Part shown: in pieces, positions 16,428 to 24,895 of the stretch
Layout of the letters: each line of letters begins with the position of its first letter
How positions within the stretch are numbered: the stretch's first letter is position 1
Source: Candidatus Gastranaerophilales bacterium
GTDB lineage: Bacteria; Cyanobacteriota; Vampirovibrionia; Gastranaerophilales; Gastranaerophilaceae
DNA length: 64,000 nucleotides
Direction of reading: 5' to 3'
Assembly (NCBI GenBank): GCA_944324435.1
Contig: CALUWH010000001.1
Span: 1 to 64,000 of the forward strand
Translations under genes and position numbers: made by a program
Notes under the pieces: model-generated
Seen by the model: the letters and a program-made list of their open reading frames with translations, nothing else
Database searches by the model: none
What the model was told of the DNA's origin: nothing

Positions 16428-16658
16428 GGACTTTTCTTTCTTTTTTTGTTGCGAAGAAAAAAAGAAAGAAAAGTCCCAAAAGAAAGAAAAACCACGCAAT
16501 TGTTTCTACGCTCTTACGAGCGTAAAATTAAAGGGATGCTGTGGGCAAGCCCACACTCTTACGCTCGCTATGGCGGTTTCACCGCACGCTCGCGGATAAA
16601 AAAATTAAAATTTATGTAACAATTTATTGAGCCTGTAGGTCAGGCAATGCCTGACCTA
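16428..16658. repeat. Cluster of palindromic repeats between lysS and thiL
   Basis: This gene-free stretch holds a 20-bp perfect inverted repeat of pyrimidine/purine arms (16428-16447 with 16457-16476). After it come short hairpins: TACGCTC/GAGCGTA (16507-16524), GTGGGC/GCCCAC (16541-16554), GCGGT/ACCGC, and a near-perfect palindrome TAGGTCAGGCA/TGCCTGACCTA (16636-16658). Base composition is visibly richer in GC than the genes beside it. It looks like a patchwork of REP-type elements. No coding frame is supported from 16293 to 16716. Confidence 0.7.
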
Positions 16659-16716
16659 TTTACTGATATTCACTACAGTGGATTATTTTTTTATTTGATT
16701 TTATGCTAAACTTAGC

Positions 16717-17586
16717 ATGATGAAAGAACTTGATTTTATCGAGATTATAAAACAACAAACAGGCGGTGAATATATCGGAGATGACTGCGCTTATCTCAAG
16801 GAATTCGGAATTGTTGTTACGCAGGATAATCTGGTTGAAGGGGTTCATTTCAAGCGAGAATGGTGCACACCCTATCAGCTGGGGTACAAATCGATTGCGG
16901 TAAATATAAGCGATGTTCTGGCGTCCGGAGCAAAGCCCGAATATGTAACAATAGGTTTGTCTTTACCCGATGATATTGATACGAATTTTATTGAAGAGTT
17001 TTATCGCGGAGCAAAGGCTGGACTATACGGCGCAAAAATTATCGGGGGCGATATAACCGGAAGCGAGCGTATTTTTATATCGGTTACAGCAATCGGATCC
17101 GATGGGGGACGTAGAATTTCTGCCAGAAGGAATGCAAAACCGGGTTATGCAATTATAACCAAAGGAGAACATGGGCTGAGTGCTAAAGGTTTAGAGGAAT
17201 TGCAAAGAGGCGGTAATAATCAGGAATTAATCAAGGCGCATCTGGAACCGAAATTAGAAGTTGAGTTTTCGGAATCCATCGCGTCGCAAATTCAGGAAGA
17301 TTATGCAATGATGGACACTTCTGACGGGCTTGCGGATGCTCTATTCAAGATTGCAGAGGCAAGCGGAGTTTCTGTCGAGGTAAAAGAAATCGAAGGAATG
17401 TTTGGTACAGAAGATTACAAGCTTGTGGCGGCAGTTCCTGACGAATTTCTGCAGCAATTGAGCGGATATGAGCTTCTCGGTAAAGTTCAACACAAGCAGG
17501 ATTATGTTTTAAAAATAGGCGATAAAAAATATTTTAATTATGAGGAATTAGGTCTTTACGATCATTTTAGGAGGAATGATGAATAA
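16717..17586 (+). CDS. thiL: Thiamine-monophosphate kinase
   Basis: A 289-residue ThiL, which phosphorylates thiamine monophosphate to the active diphosphate. The N-terminal GDDCAYL metal site, TQDNLVEGVHF, SDVLASGAKP and GGDITGS, and the C-terminal MDTSDGLADAL are family motifs. It is somewhat short for ThiL but complete in order. Two ATGs are adjacent; the second (16720) is seven bases after a TAAACT -10-like box, so the start may be the second one. It overlaps ispD by eight to eleven bases. Confidence 0.93.
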   Translation: MMKELDFIEIIKQQTGGEYIGDDCAYLKEFGIVVTQDNLVEGVHFKREWCTPYQLGYKSIAVNISDVLASGAKPEYVTIGLSLPDDIDTNFIEEFYRGAKAGLYGAKIIGGDITGSERIFISVTAIGSDGGRRISARRNAKPGYAIITKGEHGLSAKGLEELQRGGNNQELIKAHLEPKLEVEFSESIASQIQEDYAMMDTSDGLADALFKIAEASGVSVEVKEIEGMFGTEDYKLVAAVPDEFLQQLSGYELLGKVQHKQDYVLKIGDKKYFNYEELGLYDHFRRNDE

Positions 17587-18229
17587 GTTTTCTGTAATAA
17601 TACCGGCTGGCGGTACATCGTCAAGATACGGCGGATGCAACAAGCTTTTGGAAAAGATTAAGGATAAAACAGTTATAGAAGAGACTGTTTCAAAATTTTT
17701 AGGGTTTGATGAGATTGATGAAGTTATAATCCCTGCAAACATCTCAATTATGGAGGAATTAGAGGAACTTTTTCAAGATTCAAAAATAAAACTGATTCAG
17801 GGTGGAAACACCAGACAAAAATCTGTGTATAACGCTTTGAATGTCGTAAAAAATGACTATGTTTTAATCCACGACGGCGCAAGACCTCTTATAAGAAAAG
17901 ATATTATATCCTGCGTTTTGGATGCTGTTGTTGATAAGGGTGCTGTCTCCGTTATGACAAAAACTACAGACACAATCAAGGAGGTCGATGAGACCGGACG
18001 GATTATAAGAACAATTGACCGTTCAAAGCTCTACAACACACAGACCCCTCAAGGTTTTAAGACATCTATCATAAAAGAAGCGCATGAAAAGTTAAAGGAT
18101 GGAAATTTTACGGATGATTCTTCAATGCTTGAATATTTGGGAATCCCTGTTTACATAGTTAACGGAAGCTATACAAATATCAAAATTACTATAAAAAGTG
18201 ATTTGGATTTTGCAAAACTTTATATTTAA
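17579..18229 (+). CDS. ispD: 2-C-methyl-D-erythritol 4-phosphate cytidylyltransferase
   Basis: A 216-residue MEP-pathway enzyme that joins MEP to CTP. The N-terminal nucleotide-binding loop PAGGTSSRYGG(C)NK is intact, as are the catalytic DGARPL motif and the C-terminal NIKIT(I)KSDLDFA. I start at the second of two adjacent ATGs (17579) because AGGAGG at 17569-17574 is too close to the first. The start lies inside the end of thiL, implying coupled translation of thiamine and isoprenoid genes. ispF, the step after next, lies separately at 55976. Confidence 0.95.
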   Translation: MNKFSVIIPAGGTSSRYGGCNKLLEKIKDKTVIEETVSKFLGFDEIDEVIIPANISIMEELEELFQDSKIKLIQGGNTRQKSVYNALNVVKNDYVLIHDGARPLIRKDIISCVLDAVVDKGAVSVMTKTTDTIKEVDETGRIIRTIDRSKLYNTQTPQGFKTSIIKEAHEKLKDGNFTDDSSMLEYLGIPVYIVNGSYTNIKITIKSDLDFAKLYI

Positions 18230-18380
18230 TCATCCGGCTTAAAATTAATTGCTGATTTTTTCAGTTCATTAACGCAAAAGTTTAAGACTTTTGTTTTGTT
18301 TTGCTCCAAAAAATTTATAACGTCCGGTTGAATAGAGAAGAGTATTAACACCCTTTATAGTGGTAACACGGTGTACTGCT

Positions 18381-19286
18381 ATGAAAAAACTACTCTCTTT
18401 TATTTTAATATCAATTTATCTTTCAGGCTTCATATCCTATCCGGTTGATGCAGCTTCCCAGAGCAGTACAATTTCCAAGATTGAAAATGAATTGTACGGC
18501 TTTGATTATACAAATGATTCTTCCCAAAACCGCGTTGCACGTCTTGAGAAAACAATTTACGGCAAAGCTTCAACAGGAGATATAAATAAGCGTATAAAAA
18601 GGCTCTCGGGCGATATCTCGGCAGATGTAATAGGACTTGAAATTCCGCCGGTCGAAGATACTTTCAGAGAAGACGATTCCGAAATTGCACAAGCTGATAG
18701 TTCTGTTAATTATCCTGTTGTGGATGAGATTGAACAAAAACTTTTTAACCAAACTTATAAGAACAGAGACCTGCATTCAAGAATAGTAACCATCGAGCGT
18801 AAACTGTTCGGCAAAATTTATGACGTAGATGATTATTCAACCCGAATGGACAGAATAAAAGCAGAAGTTATGCCGGAAGCTCTGGCACAAGATCAGGGAT
18901 TCAGAAACGATTATGCTAATCTTTATGATGACAATGCGCTTGCTTCCAGCGATTTTGGCGGCGGTCGTTTCAGCAGATTTAGCATGCCGTTCGGGCAGAG
19001 AAATTATACAAGACCTTACGCAAATTACGGTGACTCATACGGAGGAGCTGCCGCACCAATCGGAACCGGCGGAAATCTCAATGACGAACTTGCACAGCTT
19101 GAATACGAAACCTTTGGAACCGAATTTTCTAATGAAGACACAACAAGCCGAATTAAGCGTCTTAATAGTGCAAACAAAGCAAAAAAATCCTCTTCAAAAT
19201 ACGATTCCCAGAAGTTCAGCCAGAGAATGTCTACTGCCATGGAAATCGGAGCAATGATTCTTATGATTCTTGCTATGGTTCTGTAA
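18381..19286 (+). CDS. Secreted protein with LE-x-x-(L/T)-(F/Y)-G repeats
   Basis: About 301 residues with a signal peptide (to about residue 24, PVDA). The mature part contains at least five copies of a motif like I-E-x-x-L-(F/Y)-G-x-x-Y-x-(N/D)-x-x-x-x-x-R-(I/V)-x-R-L: IENELYG, LEKTIYG, IEQKLFN, IERKLFG and LEYETFG. A Gly/Tyr/Arg-rich linker follows, then a C-terminal hydrophobic helix (AMEIGAMILMILAMVL) suited to membrane anchoring. I use the ATG at 18381; an upstream GTG at 18360 is in frame. The family is not named here; repeats of this type would suit an envelope scaffold. Confidence 0.75.
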   Translation: MKKLLSFILISIYLSGFISYPVDAASQSSTISKIENELYGFDYTNDSSQNRVARLEKTIYGKASTGDINKRIKRLSGDISADVIGLEIPPVEDTFREDDSEIAQADSSVNYPVVDEIEQKLFNQTYKNRDLHSRIVTIERKLFGKIYDVDDYSTRMDRIKAEVMPEALAQDQGFRNDYANLYDDNALASSDFGGGRFSRFSMPFGQRNYTRPYANYGDSYGGAAAPIGTGGNLNDELAQLEYETFGTEFSNEDTTSRIKRLNSANKAKKSSSKYDSQKFSQRMSTAMEIGAMILMILAMVL

Positions 19287-19378
19287 AAAAAAAATTAATC
19301 TAAAGGTCTAGAAAAAATAAACCCCATGATTGTTAAAATTTCCTGCCCGATTGTGTAATATACAGTTGGGAGAGGATT

Positions 19379-20149
19379 ATGCAAATAGATGCCAGTATAG
19401 ATAAAAACTTAGCCAAAGCAGCTGAAAAAATTTCTGTGACTAAACCGTCGCAGTCTTACAATCTATGCGTTAAGGCAGATGCTCTAAGATTTGCAAAAAT
19501 GTATAAAGAATCCGTTCAAGCCTATCTGCAGGCAATTATGGCGGATAGAAAAGAAGTCAAGGCTTATTGGGGGCTTGCAATTTCTTACAAATATTTGCAA
19601 AACTACAAGAAAGCAATCTCCACTCTTTTAAAACTTATAGAAATAGATGACTCAAATGATTCTTATTTCTTTGAAATAGGTGTATGCTATCTTTCAGACG
19701 GACGACCAGAAAGAGCAATAGAATATCTTGTAAAAGCTATTTTAATTAACCGCGAAAACCTGGAAGCCCAAATCCAGCTTGCAATAGCGCATGAGCTTGT
19801 CGGAGAAGCAGACCTTTCCTTGATGATTTATAACAAGCTTATTGAAACTAATCCGGAATATTTAAAAGCTTACTATAATAAAGGCGCAATGCTCATGGGC
19901 ATGGGTGATTTTCTGGAAGCTTCAAGAACATTCTTCCAGCTTACTAAGCGTAACCCTGATTATTACAAAGCGTATCTAGGCATTGCAATGAGTTTTGATA
20001 AACTCGGAAAATACGGCGATGCAATAAGATATTACAAGAAATTCCTTGAATTAAAACAGTTCTCGGAAGATGCTCTGTTTGCGCGTGAACGCGTTCAAGA
20101 GCTAAAAAAAATACATTTTACCAGAGATAATAACTTTACTATTGTTTAA
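19379..20149 (+). CDS. TPR-repeat protein
   Basis: A 256-residue protein made almost wholly of tetratricopeptide repeats, about six, with consensus features such as AYWGLAISYKYLQNYKKAI, YFFEIGVCYL and AYLGIAMSFDKLGKYGDAI. It has no signal peptide or membrane segment, so it is probably a cytoplasmic adaptor. A GGGAGAGG ribosome site sits just before the ATG. The gene ends in a bidirectional terminator shared with the convergent gene. Partners cannot be inferred. Confidence 0.85.
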   Translation: MQIDASIDKNLAKAAEKISVTKPSQSYNLCVKADALRFAKMYKESVQAYLQAIMADRKEVKAYWGLAISYKYLQNYKKAISTLLKLIEIDDSNDSYFFEIGVCYLSDGRPERAIEYLVKAILINRENLEAQIQLAIAHELVGEADLSLMIYNKLIETNPEYLKAYYNKGAMLMGMGDFLEASRTFFQLTKRNPDYYKAYLGIAMSFDKLGKYGDAIRYYKKFLELKQFSEDALFARERVQELKKIHFTRDNNFTIV

Positions 20150-20176
20150 CAACTTTTGTCTAAGTATTTATACAAC

Positions 20177-20208
20177 AAAAAGGCGATTTTGTAATAAAAT
20201 CGCCTTTT
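20177..20208. terminator. Bidirectional terminator
   Basis: A perfect stem AAAAGGCGATTTT / AAAATCGCCTTTT with loop GTAAT gives T-runs on both strands between convergent genes at 19379 and 20224. Confidence 0.85.
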
Positions 20209-20223
20209 GAATTATCTTGAAAA

Positions 20224-21294
20224 CTAAATTTTTGCATCCATTTTCCCAAGAGAGATAAGCTCTTTTATATGTTTATCTGCTTTTTCTGTATCAATTTTCT
20301 GGAAATTCTTAACATCGCGCATAAGTATTCTTAATTCTCTGCTATGCGGATTATCTTTATATCCGGCCTTTTCTGCCCAGGATAAAACTGTTGATATAAT
20401 TTTTGAGAAAGTAGCATTTTTTTCCGATTCAGTCCAGCCATATTCGTTATCAACCTGATCCAACAGACCGCCTTTACCGTACTTTATACCCATTACGGTA
20501 TCATTATCATTGAAGCCGCTTATAAATCCCATAATCGTAGCTTCTGATTGTTTCATCATTAATCTTATCGCATTTGCTTTTTCTTTATCATTTGTCCTGC
20601 CTATAAGGTCTTTAGCTACTTGTTCGCCTTCAGCAAAAGCTTCATGATATTTCAAAGTGCTCTCTTCCAGCATTTTTTTCTTATTTACTTCTGCATTATC
20701 AACACCTGCTGCAGCTTCCTCGGGAGCCTCTGTCTTATCTGCGGCATTAATTGTTACGGTGACCGTATTGTTATCTCCCTTTACCACAACTCCGGAGTTA
20801 TCATCAACACTAATCCGTGAAGAGGTATTCTTTTCTTCTTCCGCTTTAGAAGGCTCATCCGGCTCAGGCTTTTTGTCTACCGGTTTATCTTCTTTTTTAG
20901 AGGGCTTGTCCGGCTTAGGAGATTTGTCTATGGGCTTATTTTCTTCTTTTTTAGGGGGCTCTGTGGGAGTTGCTACCGGTGTATTTTCCTCCATTCCTAC
21001 GCCAATTTCTCTTTGCGTTTCACCGGTTGCAGGAGCTCCCTGTGAGAACTCAAAACAATCACCTACGCCATATTGTTCCTTATATCCGTTAATAAGCATG
21101 TTAAAACACGAAACATCGTTTGTGGAAAGCTTGCCCTGATTTGCTAAGAACAGACTGCATAACTTTTCAAAACCGCTCTTGGAATCAATACGTTTTTTAT
21201 CTTTTCCTCCATCCTCTTTTGCAATTAATTTAATCTCTTTGCCTATTGTTTCGTTTTCAAATTTTAAATCTTTAATACTCGGATTAATACCCAT
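20224..21294 (-). CDS. Charged Pro/Lys/Glu-rich protein, unknown
   Basis: A 356-residue protein without a signal peptide. Residues about 105-165 are a low-complexity linker of repeated P-K-K-E-x-K-P-(I/V)-D-K units. Next comes a short beta-like stretch (ISVDDNSGVVVKGDNNTVTV), then an Ala/Glu segment and a helical C-terminal domain (about 215-356). The middle phrase resembles the short beta-solenoid tags seen in phage and effector proteins, but I cannot assign it. The start has a GGAGAAA ribosome site. A small gene lies 273 bases upstream on the same strand. Confidence 0.7.
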   Translation of the reverse strand: MGINPSIKDLKFENETIGKEIKLIAKEDGGKDKKRIDSKSGFEKLCSLFLANQGKLSTNDVSCFNMLINGYKEQYGVGDCFEFSQGAPATGETQREIGVGMEENTPVATPTEPPKKEENKPIDKSPKPDKPSKKEDKPVDKKPEPDEPSKAEEEKNTSSRISVDDNSGVVVKGDNNTVTVTINAADKTEAPEEAAAGVDNAEVNKKKMLEESTLKYHEAFAEGEQVAKDLIGRTNDKEKANAIRLMMKQSEATIMGFISGFNDNDTVMGIKYGKGGLLDQVDNEYGWTESEKNATFSKIISTVLSWAEKAGYKDNPHSRELRILMRDVKNFQKIDTEKADKHIKELISLGKMDAKI

Positions 21295-21406
21295 ATTTTT
21301 CTCCTTTACTTCTGTTTCCTAATATCCCTTTATTAACTGCAGTGCAAAAAGTTTGTATTTATATAAAGTGTTTTTATCGAGAAAAATTGCGCATTAAAGT
21401 TTGACT

Positions 21407-21435
21407 AATGGCTTAAACTCAGTATTTAAGCCATT
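21407..21435. terminator. Hairpin in intergenic region
   Basis: The stem AATGGCTTAAA / TTTAAGCCATT (21407-21417 with 21425-21435) lies between the 54-residue gene and the 356-residue gene on the minus strand, where it could end the first transcript. The rest of 21295-21566 shows no supported gene. Confidence 0.45.
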
Positions 21436-21566
21436 TTACATATATTTACAAATCTTTACGTATTCAGAGCATCAAAAAACTACTGTTTGCTGCAGCTGCT
21501 GCAATCAGTGTTGTAAAAAAGTAAATGGAATAAAATGTAGTATTATTTTTTAAGGCTTTATAATCT

Positions 21567-21731
21567 CTAGCCTGCTCTTCTCATAAGATCGGAGAGCTTA
21601 ACATCTTTATTTTTTATAGACGGTGCAGGCATTTTGTTTACCACAGTTTCTTTAAACTGAGATAATCCGACTTTTTGCGGCTCTTTTTCAAATATTAAAA
21701 TTTTTTTCATTATTGTTTCTAATATATTCAT
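21567..21731 (-). CDS. 54-residue small protein
   Basis: ATG at 21729-21731 follows an AAGGAG site by six bases. The frame runs 54 codons to a TAG at 21567-21569. The protein is MNILETIMKK followed by a charged region (FEKEPQKVG, FKETVVNKMPAPS) and ends KLSDLMRRAG. Composition and spacing are protein-like and the ribosome site is good, so it is probably real. No family is recognised. It is divergent from the HEAT-like gene at 21815. Confidence 0.55.
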   Translation of the reverse strand: MNILETIMKKILIFEKEPQKVGLSQFKETVVNKMPAPSIKNKDVKLSDLMRRAG

Positions 21732-21814
21732 GATAGTTCTCCTTAGGGATTATTATACAGCATTTTTTTGTTTACTTATCATACATTAAAACTATATTTC
21801 CCTGCAAATTCATT

Positions 21815-22573
21815 ATGCCTTATGATAAGATAATATCATATAAAAAAGGATATATAAATTTGAATACCGGTTTTTATAAAGATTTAGACACAAATTTTGA
21901 GCAGGCATATTTGATGAGCGAAAAAAACTTTTCTCATTCTGAACTTTTGGACATGCTCAAGAACGGTAATATTCCTCAGAGACAAATCGCGGCACTTAAA
22001 CTTGACAGAGTCGAAAACCCGGATGAAGCACGTATTTTAATGAACAATCTGACCGGCTGCGACGGAAAAATCAGAGAGGCTGTCGCCTTCAAGATAAACA
22101 GTTTTTTGATAGAAGATGAAAAATACGTAGAAATTTTTGCCAACTCTGAATTTGCTCCTGTTTTTGCGGATGCCGTAATAGATATTAATGCCAATATTTG
22201 CAGACTTATTGCGGACAGCGTCTGCATGCTGAAAACTAATCGCAAATTTGCTAAAATTTATACGGACAAAATAATCCGATTTGCCCACGAGGCTTTTGCC
22301 GAGCTCGATAAATTTATTTTTCGCGATAAAAAGTATGTTATTAACAAGCAGCTTTTTAAACTTTACTGGACGCTGGAAACCCTGAAAGATTTTTGCGACA
22401 TGGCGGATTCCTTAACAATTCAAAGTATTTTGAAACAGGCATGCGCTCAAAAAGAATACACAGTTCGTGAAAAGGCCGCCCAAATAGCTGTCAAATACGG
22501 ATACACAGAGATTATTGATACTCTCAAGGAGGATAATAATTATTACGTCAGAGCGATATTTTTAAATCATTAA
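21815..22573 (+). CDS. HEAT-like helical repeat protein
   Basis: A 252-residue all-helical protein. Segments such as GNIPQRQIAALKLDRVENPDEARILMNNL and REKAAQIAVKYGYTEIIDTL read like HEAT or PBS-lyase-type repeats, separated by less regular helices. No catalytic motif or signal peptide is seen. It ends 12 bases inside the convergent 302-residue gene, so the two share their 3-prime ends. A protein-binding role is the general expectation. Confidence 0.75.
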   Translation: MPYDKIISYKKGYINLNTGFYKDLDTNFEQAYLMSEKNFSHSELLDMLKNGNIPQRQIAALKLDRVENPDEARILMNNLTGCDGKIREAVAFKINSFLIEDEKYVEIFANSEFAPVFADAVIDINANICRLIADSVCMLKTNRKFAKIYTDKIIRFAHEAFAELDKFIFRDKKYVINKQLFKLYWTLETLKDFCDMADSLTIQSILKQACAQKEYTVREKAAQIAVKYGYTEIIDTLKEDNNYYVRAIFLNH

Positions 22574-23470
22574 AGATTCTTCAAGCAACTCTAAATGTCC
22601 GTCAAGCAGGAAGTAAGTAAAATCAACAGTATCAACCTGAGCCCCGACGATTGATAATAAGTCGCTTGGCAGTTCCGTAACCATAGTAATCAAAGATTCT
22701 TTATTAAGATTAATCATCGGTTTTACCATTTCTGGTTTCATCAATGTATTCAGCATGTTTAAATATGTTTCATTATTAAACAACTGCAAGTAATCAGGAT
22801 TTGCCTTGGTTAATTGAAACGTTAATTGTCGTTGAACATCCGGATCAATCGCAGACATAAAATCTCTGTACTTATCTGTCGGCAGATTTTCTATACTTTT
22901 AATTAAATCAAGCGGATTTGTTTCTTCAGAAGGACGCCCCGTAACTCCCTCAACAAACTTTATCATCACCTCGGGCGGAAGGCTCTTTAGCTGGTTTATA
23001 ACATCATATTTTTCCAGCTTGTCATGCTGGAAAAATTGCGCCAAATCATCCTCAGTAAACATCATAACAATTTCCTGCAATGGAAACGCCCCCATCACAA
23101 CCCTAACAAGTTCTTCTATATCAACATCTTTGAGCATTTCAAGAAGTTTGTCCTGAGTGAAAAAATACAAACCCATCACAAGATCTTCCTGATCAAGAAG
23201 AGGAAGCATCATCTGTCTTGTCCTGTCGTCCATGTTATGAAGTATGACAAATTTATTCTCAACATCAGTCAGCTTAAATATCTTGCAAAGCTTTGCCGGA
23301 GAGTTATACATTTCTCTTGCATAGTTTATTGCTCTGGTGTTTCCCTTTTCTGCCTCTGCTTCAATAATTTCGTCAACAGTTTTTAGACCGTAATCCTGAA
23401 TCATTCGGGAAGAGGTTATATTCATTCTCTCTGCAAATAATTTCATATTAGCGTCTAAAACAACTGCCAT
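22562..23470 (-). CDS. Helical protein with MgtE-N/FliG-like repeats
   Basis: A 302-residue protein without membrane segments or signal peptide. Recurrent units with the look of MgtE N-terminal or FliG-type helical repeats are visible: LDQEDLVMGLYFFTQDKLLEML, FTEDDLAQFFQHDKL and SLPPEVMIKFVEGV. A role in the flagellar switch is conceivable given the flagellin gene, but FliG's C-terminal motor domain is absent. It overlaps the convergent gene by 12 bases. Unknown function. Confidence 0.75.
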   Translation of the reverse strand: MAVVLDANMKLFAERMNITSSRMIQDYGLKTVDEIIEAEAEKGNTRAINYAREMYNSPAKLCKIFKLTDVENKFVILHNMDDRTRQMMLPLLDQEDLVMGLYFFTQDKLLEMLKDVDIEELVRVVMGAFPLQEIVMMFTEDDLAQFFQHDKLEKYDVINQLKSLPPEVMIKFVEGVTGRPSEETNPLDLIKSIENLPTDKYRDFMSAIDPDVQRQLTFQLTKANPDYLQLFNNETYLNMLNTLMKPEMVKPMINLNKESLITMVTELPSDLLSIVGAQVDTVDFTYFLLDGHLELLEESLMI

Positions 23471-23578
23471 GGAAACTCCTTAATATAGCTCTTATATATA
23501 TAAAGTATATCTAGTATAAATAATTGCCTTTTTATTAAGATTTGTAAAGATGTATTTGATTATGATATAATAAAACCT

Positions 23579-24340
23579 ATGAAACGATTATTTCTCATTT
23601 TAACACTTTTTTTTGTATTAATAAACAGTATTGTATTTGCAGCATCATCGACCGTTAAACAGAAGATACACGTTCAGTCTGTTGACGGATTCAGCATAAA
23701 TGCTGTTTTGGAATACCCTAAAGTAAAATCCCGAAAAGAATTTTCAACGGTAGTTCTTTTGCACTCTTTAGGCTATTCATCGCAATGGTGGGAGACACTT
23801 CCGGATGAATTACTTGCCAAGGGGTATGCCGTATTAAAAATAGATTTAAGAGGACACGGACAGAGTATTTATAACTCAAAGTTAAGCAGGAGCTCCTGGA
23901 GCAATATGACGACTTCGGCTTTTGCAAAATATCCGGATGATGTCATCAAGGTTATGGATAAAGTAAAAGCAGATAACAACAAAAAAGTGTTTTTTAAGAA
24001 CTGGGCATTTGTCGGTGCTGATATTGGGGCCAGCACAGCGGTTTTGGCATCAGACAAATACGCGGTAAAACCGAAAACAATTATTATGCTCTCGCCTGTT
24101 GTAGAGGTAAGAGATCTTTATATTCCCGTAAATCTTGCGCACCTTACGGATGTGGATGTTTTGACAATTATAGGTACTGATGATGTTTCAGGGAAAAAGG
24201 CGGTTGAGTATCTGAAAAAATTTGCGCAGGCAGCTTTTGTAACTTATACATCGGAAGCACGCTCTACCGGAATGTTAATGTTAAAGAACGATAACAGCCT
24301 TGCTAAAATAATTGCGACCTGGCTGGGTGATTATCTGTAG
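23579..24340 (+). CDS. Secreted alpha/beta-hydrolase-fold protein lacking a normal triad
   Basis: A 253-residue exported protein: signal peptide to about residue 22, then an alpha/beta-hydrolase fold with VVLLHSLGYSSQWW, the AVLKIDLRGHGQS strand-turn and the nucleophile elbow. The elbow reads VGADIGA (residues 145-151): the nucleophile position is Asp148, not Ser. Haloalkane dehalogenases and epoxide hydrolases use Asp here, but their catalytic His near the C-terminus is not visible: the loop reads STGMLML where a GHG-type motif is expected. It may be a binding protein. TATAAT lies seven bases before the ATG, suggesting a leaderless mRNA. Confidence 0.85.
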   Translation: MKRLFLILTLFFVLINSIVFAASSTVKQKIHVQSVDGFSINAVLEYPKVKSRKEFSTVVLLHSLGYSSQWWETLPDELLAKGYAVLKIDLRGHGQSIYNSKLSRSSWSNMTTSAFAKYPDDVIKVMDKVKADNNKKVFFKNWAFVGADIGASTAVLASDKYAVKPKTIIMLSPVVEVRDLYIPVNLAHLTDVDVLTIIGTDDVSGKKAVEYLKKFAQAAFVTYTSEARSTGMLMLKNDNSLAKIIATWLGDYL

Positions 24341-24376
24341 TTTTGTAATACCTTGTGTCGTCCGTCCGCGAATCCG

Positions 24377-24420
24377 CTTCCCTCAAAGGAAGGGAAAACA
24401 CTCCCTTCCTTTGAGGGAGG
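24377..24420. repeat. 18-bp inverted repeat
   Basis: CTTCCCTCAAAGGAAGGG (24377-24394) pairs with its complement at 24403-24420 with one G-T mismatch. It resembles a short insertion element or palindromic repeat rather than a terminator, because no T-run follows. Confidence 0.6.
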
Positions 24421-24474
24421 TTAGGTGGGTGCTAGCTTGGTGAAGCGTGAGGTGTGAGGGGTGAAGGGAGCGTG

Positions 24475-24550
24475 TATCAAGTGACCAAGTGATCAGGTGA
24501 ACAAGTGAGCAAGAGTGAATAGTGATTGGTGAATGGTGAATAGTGAATAG
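24475..24550. repeat. Degenerate GTGAA/CAAGTGA short tandem repeats
   Basis: About 75 bases consist of 7-8 base words such as CAAGTGA, GGTGAA and AGTGAATA repeated with variation. A shorter related run (GTGAAGCGTGAG) lies at about 60530. No reading frame is supported. Confidence 0.6.
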
Positions 24551-24590
24551 ATTTTTAACTTCCCCTCAACTCCTAAACCTCTTAACTTCT

Positions 24591-24809
24591 AAACCCTAAA
24601 ACTACTTTTCAACTGTTTAACTTATCAACCCTTTATAACTTCTTCTAAACTTATAAACTACTCAACCTCTAAACCCTAAAACTACTTTTCAACTGTTCAA
24701 CTTATCAACCCTTTATAACTTCTCCTAAACTTATAAACTACTCAACCTCTAAACCCTAAAACTACCCTTCAACTTTTCAACTGTTCAACTTATCAACCCT
24801 TTATAACTT
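24591..24809. repeat. 80-bp tandem repeat, about 2.7 copies
   Basis: The word AAACCCTAAAACTAC occurs at 24591, 24671 and 24751, an exact 80-base period. The third copy has a roughly 10-base insertion and is cut short. Inside each unit are shorter words (CTAAAC, CTCAAC, TTCAAC). Reverse-oriented pieces of the same family occur near 38316-38345 and 59615-59665. From 24341 to 24895 no gene is supported. Confidence 0.85.
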
Positions 24810-24895
24810 AATACTTTAATTAAGCAATACACAGGTGTTTCAAATATCAGTTACCTGATGGATTTATTTGTGCTAAAATGAGTTAGGATAAAAAG

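Noticed and set aside
21476-21526. Short frame reading KKLLFAAAAAISVVKK
   Set aside because: It looks like a signal-peptide core but has no ATG, GTG or TTG start and no ribosome site.
24591-24809. Possible CRISPR array
   Set aside because: Repeats are contiguous with an 80-base unit and no unique spacers, and no cas genes are present.
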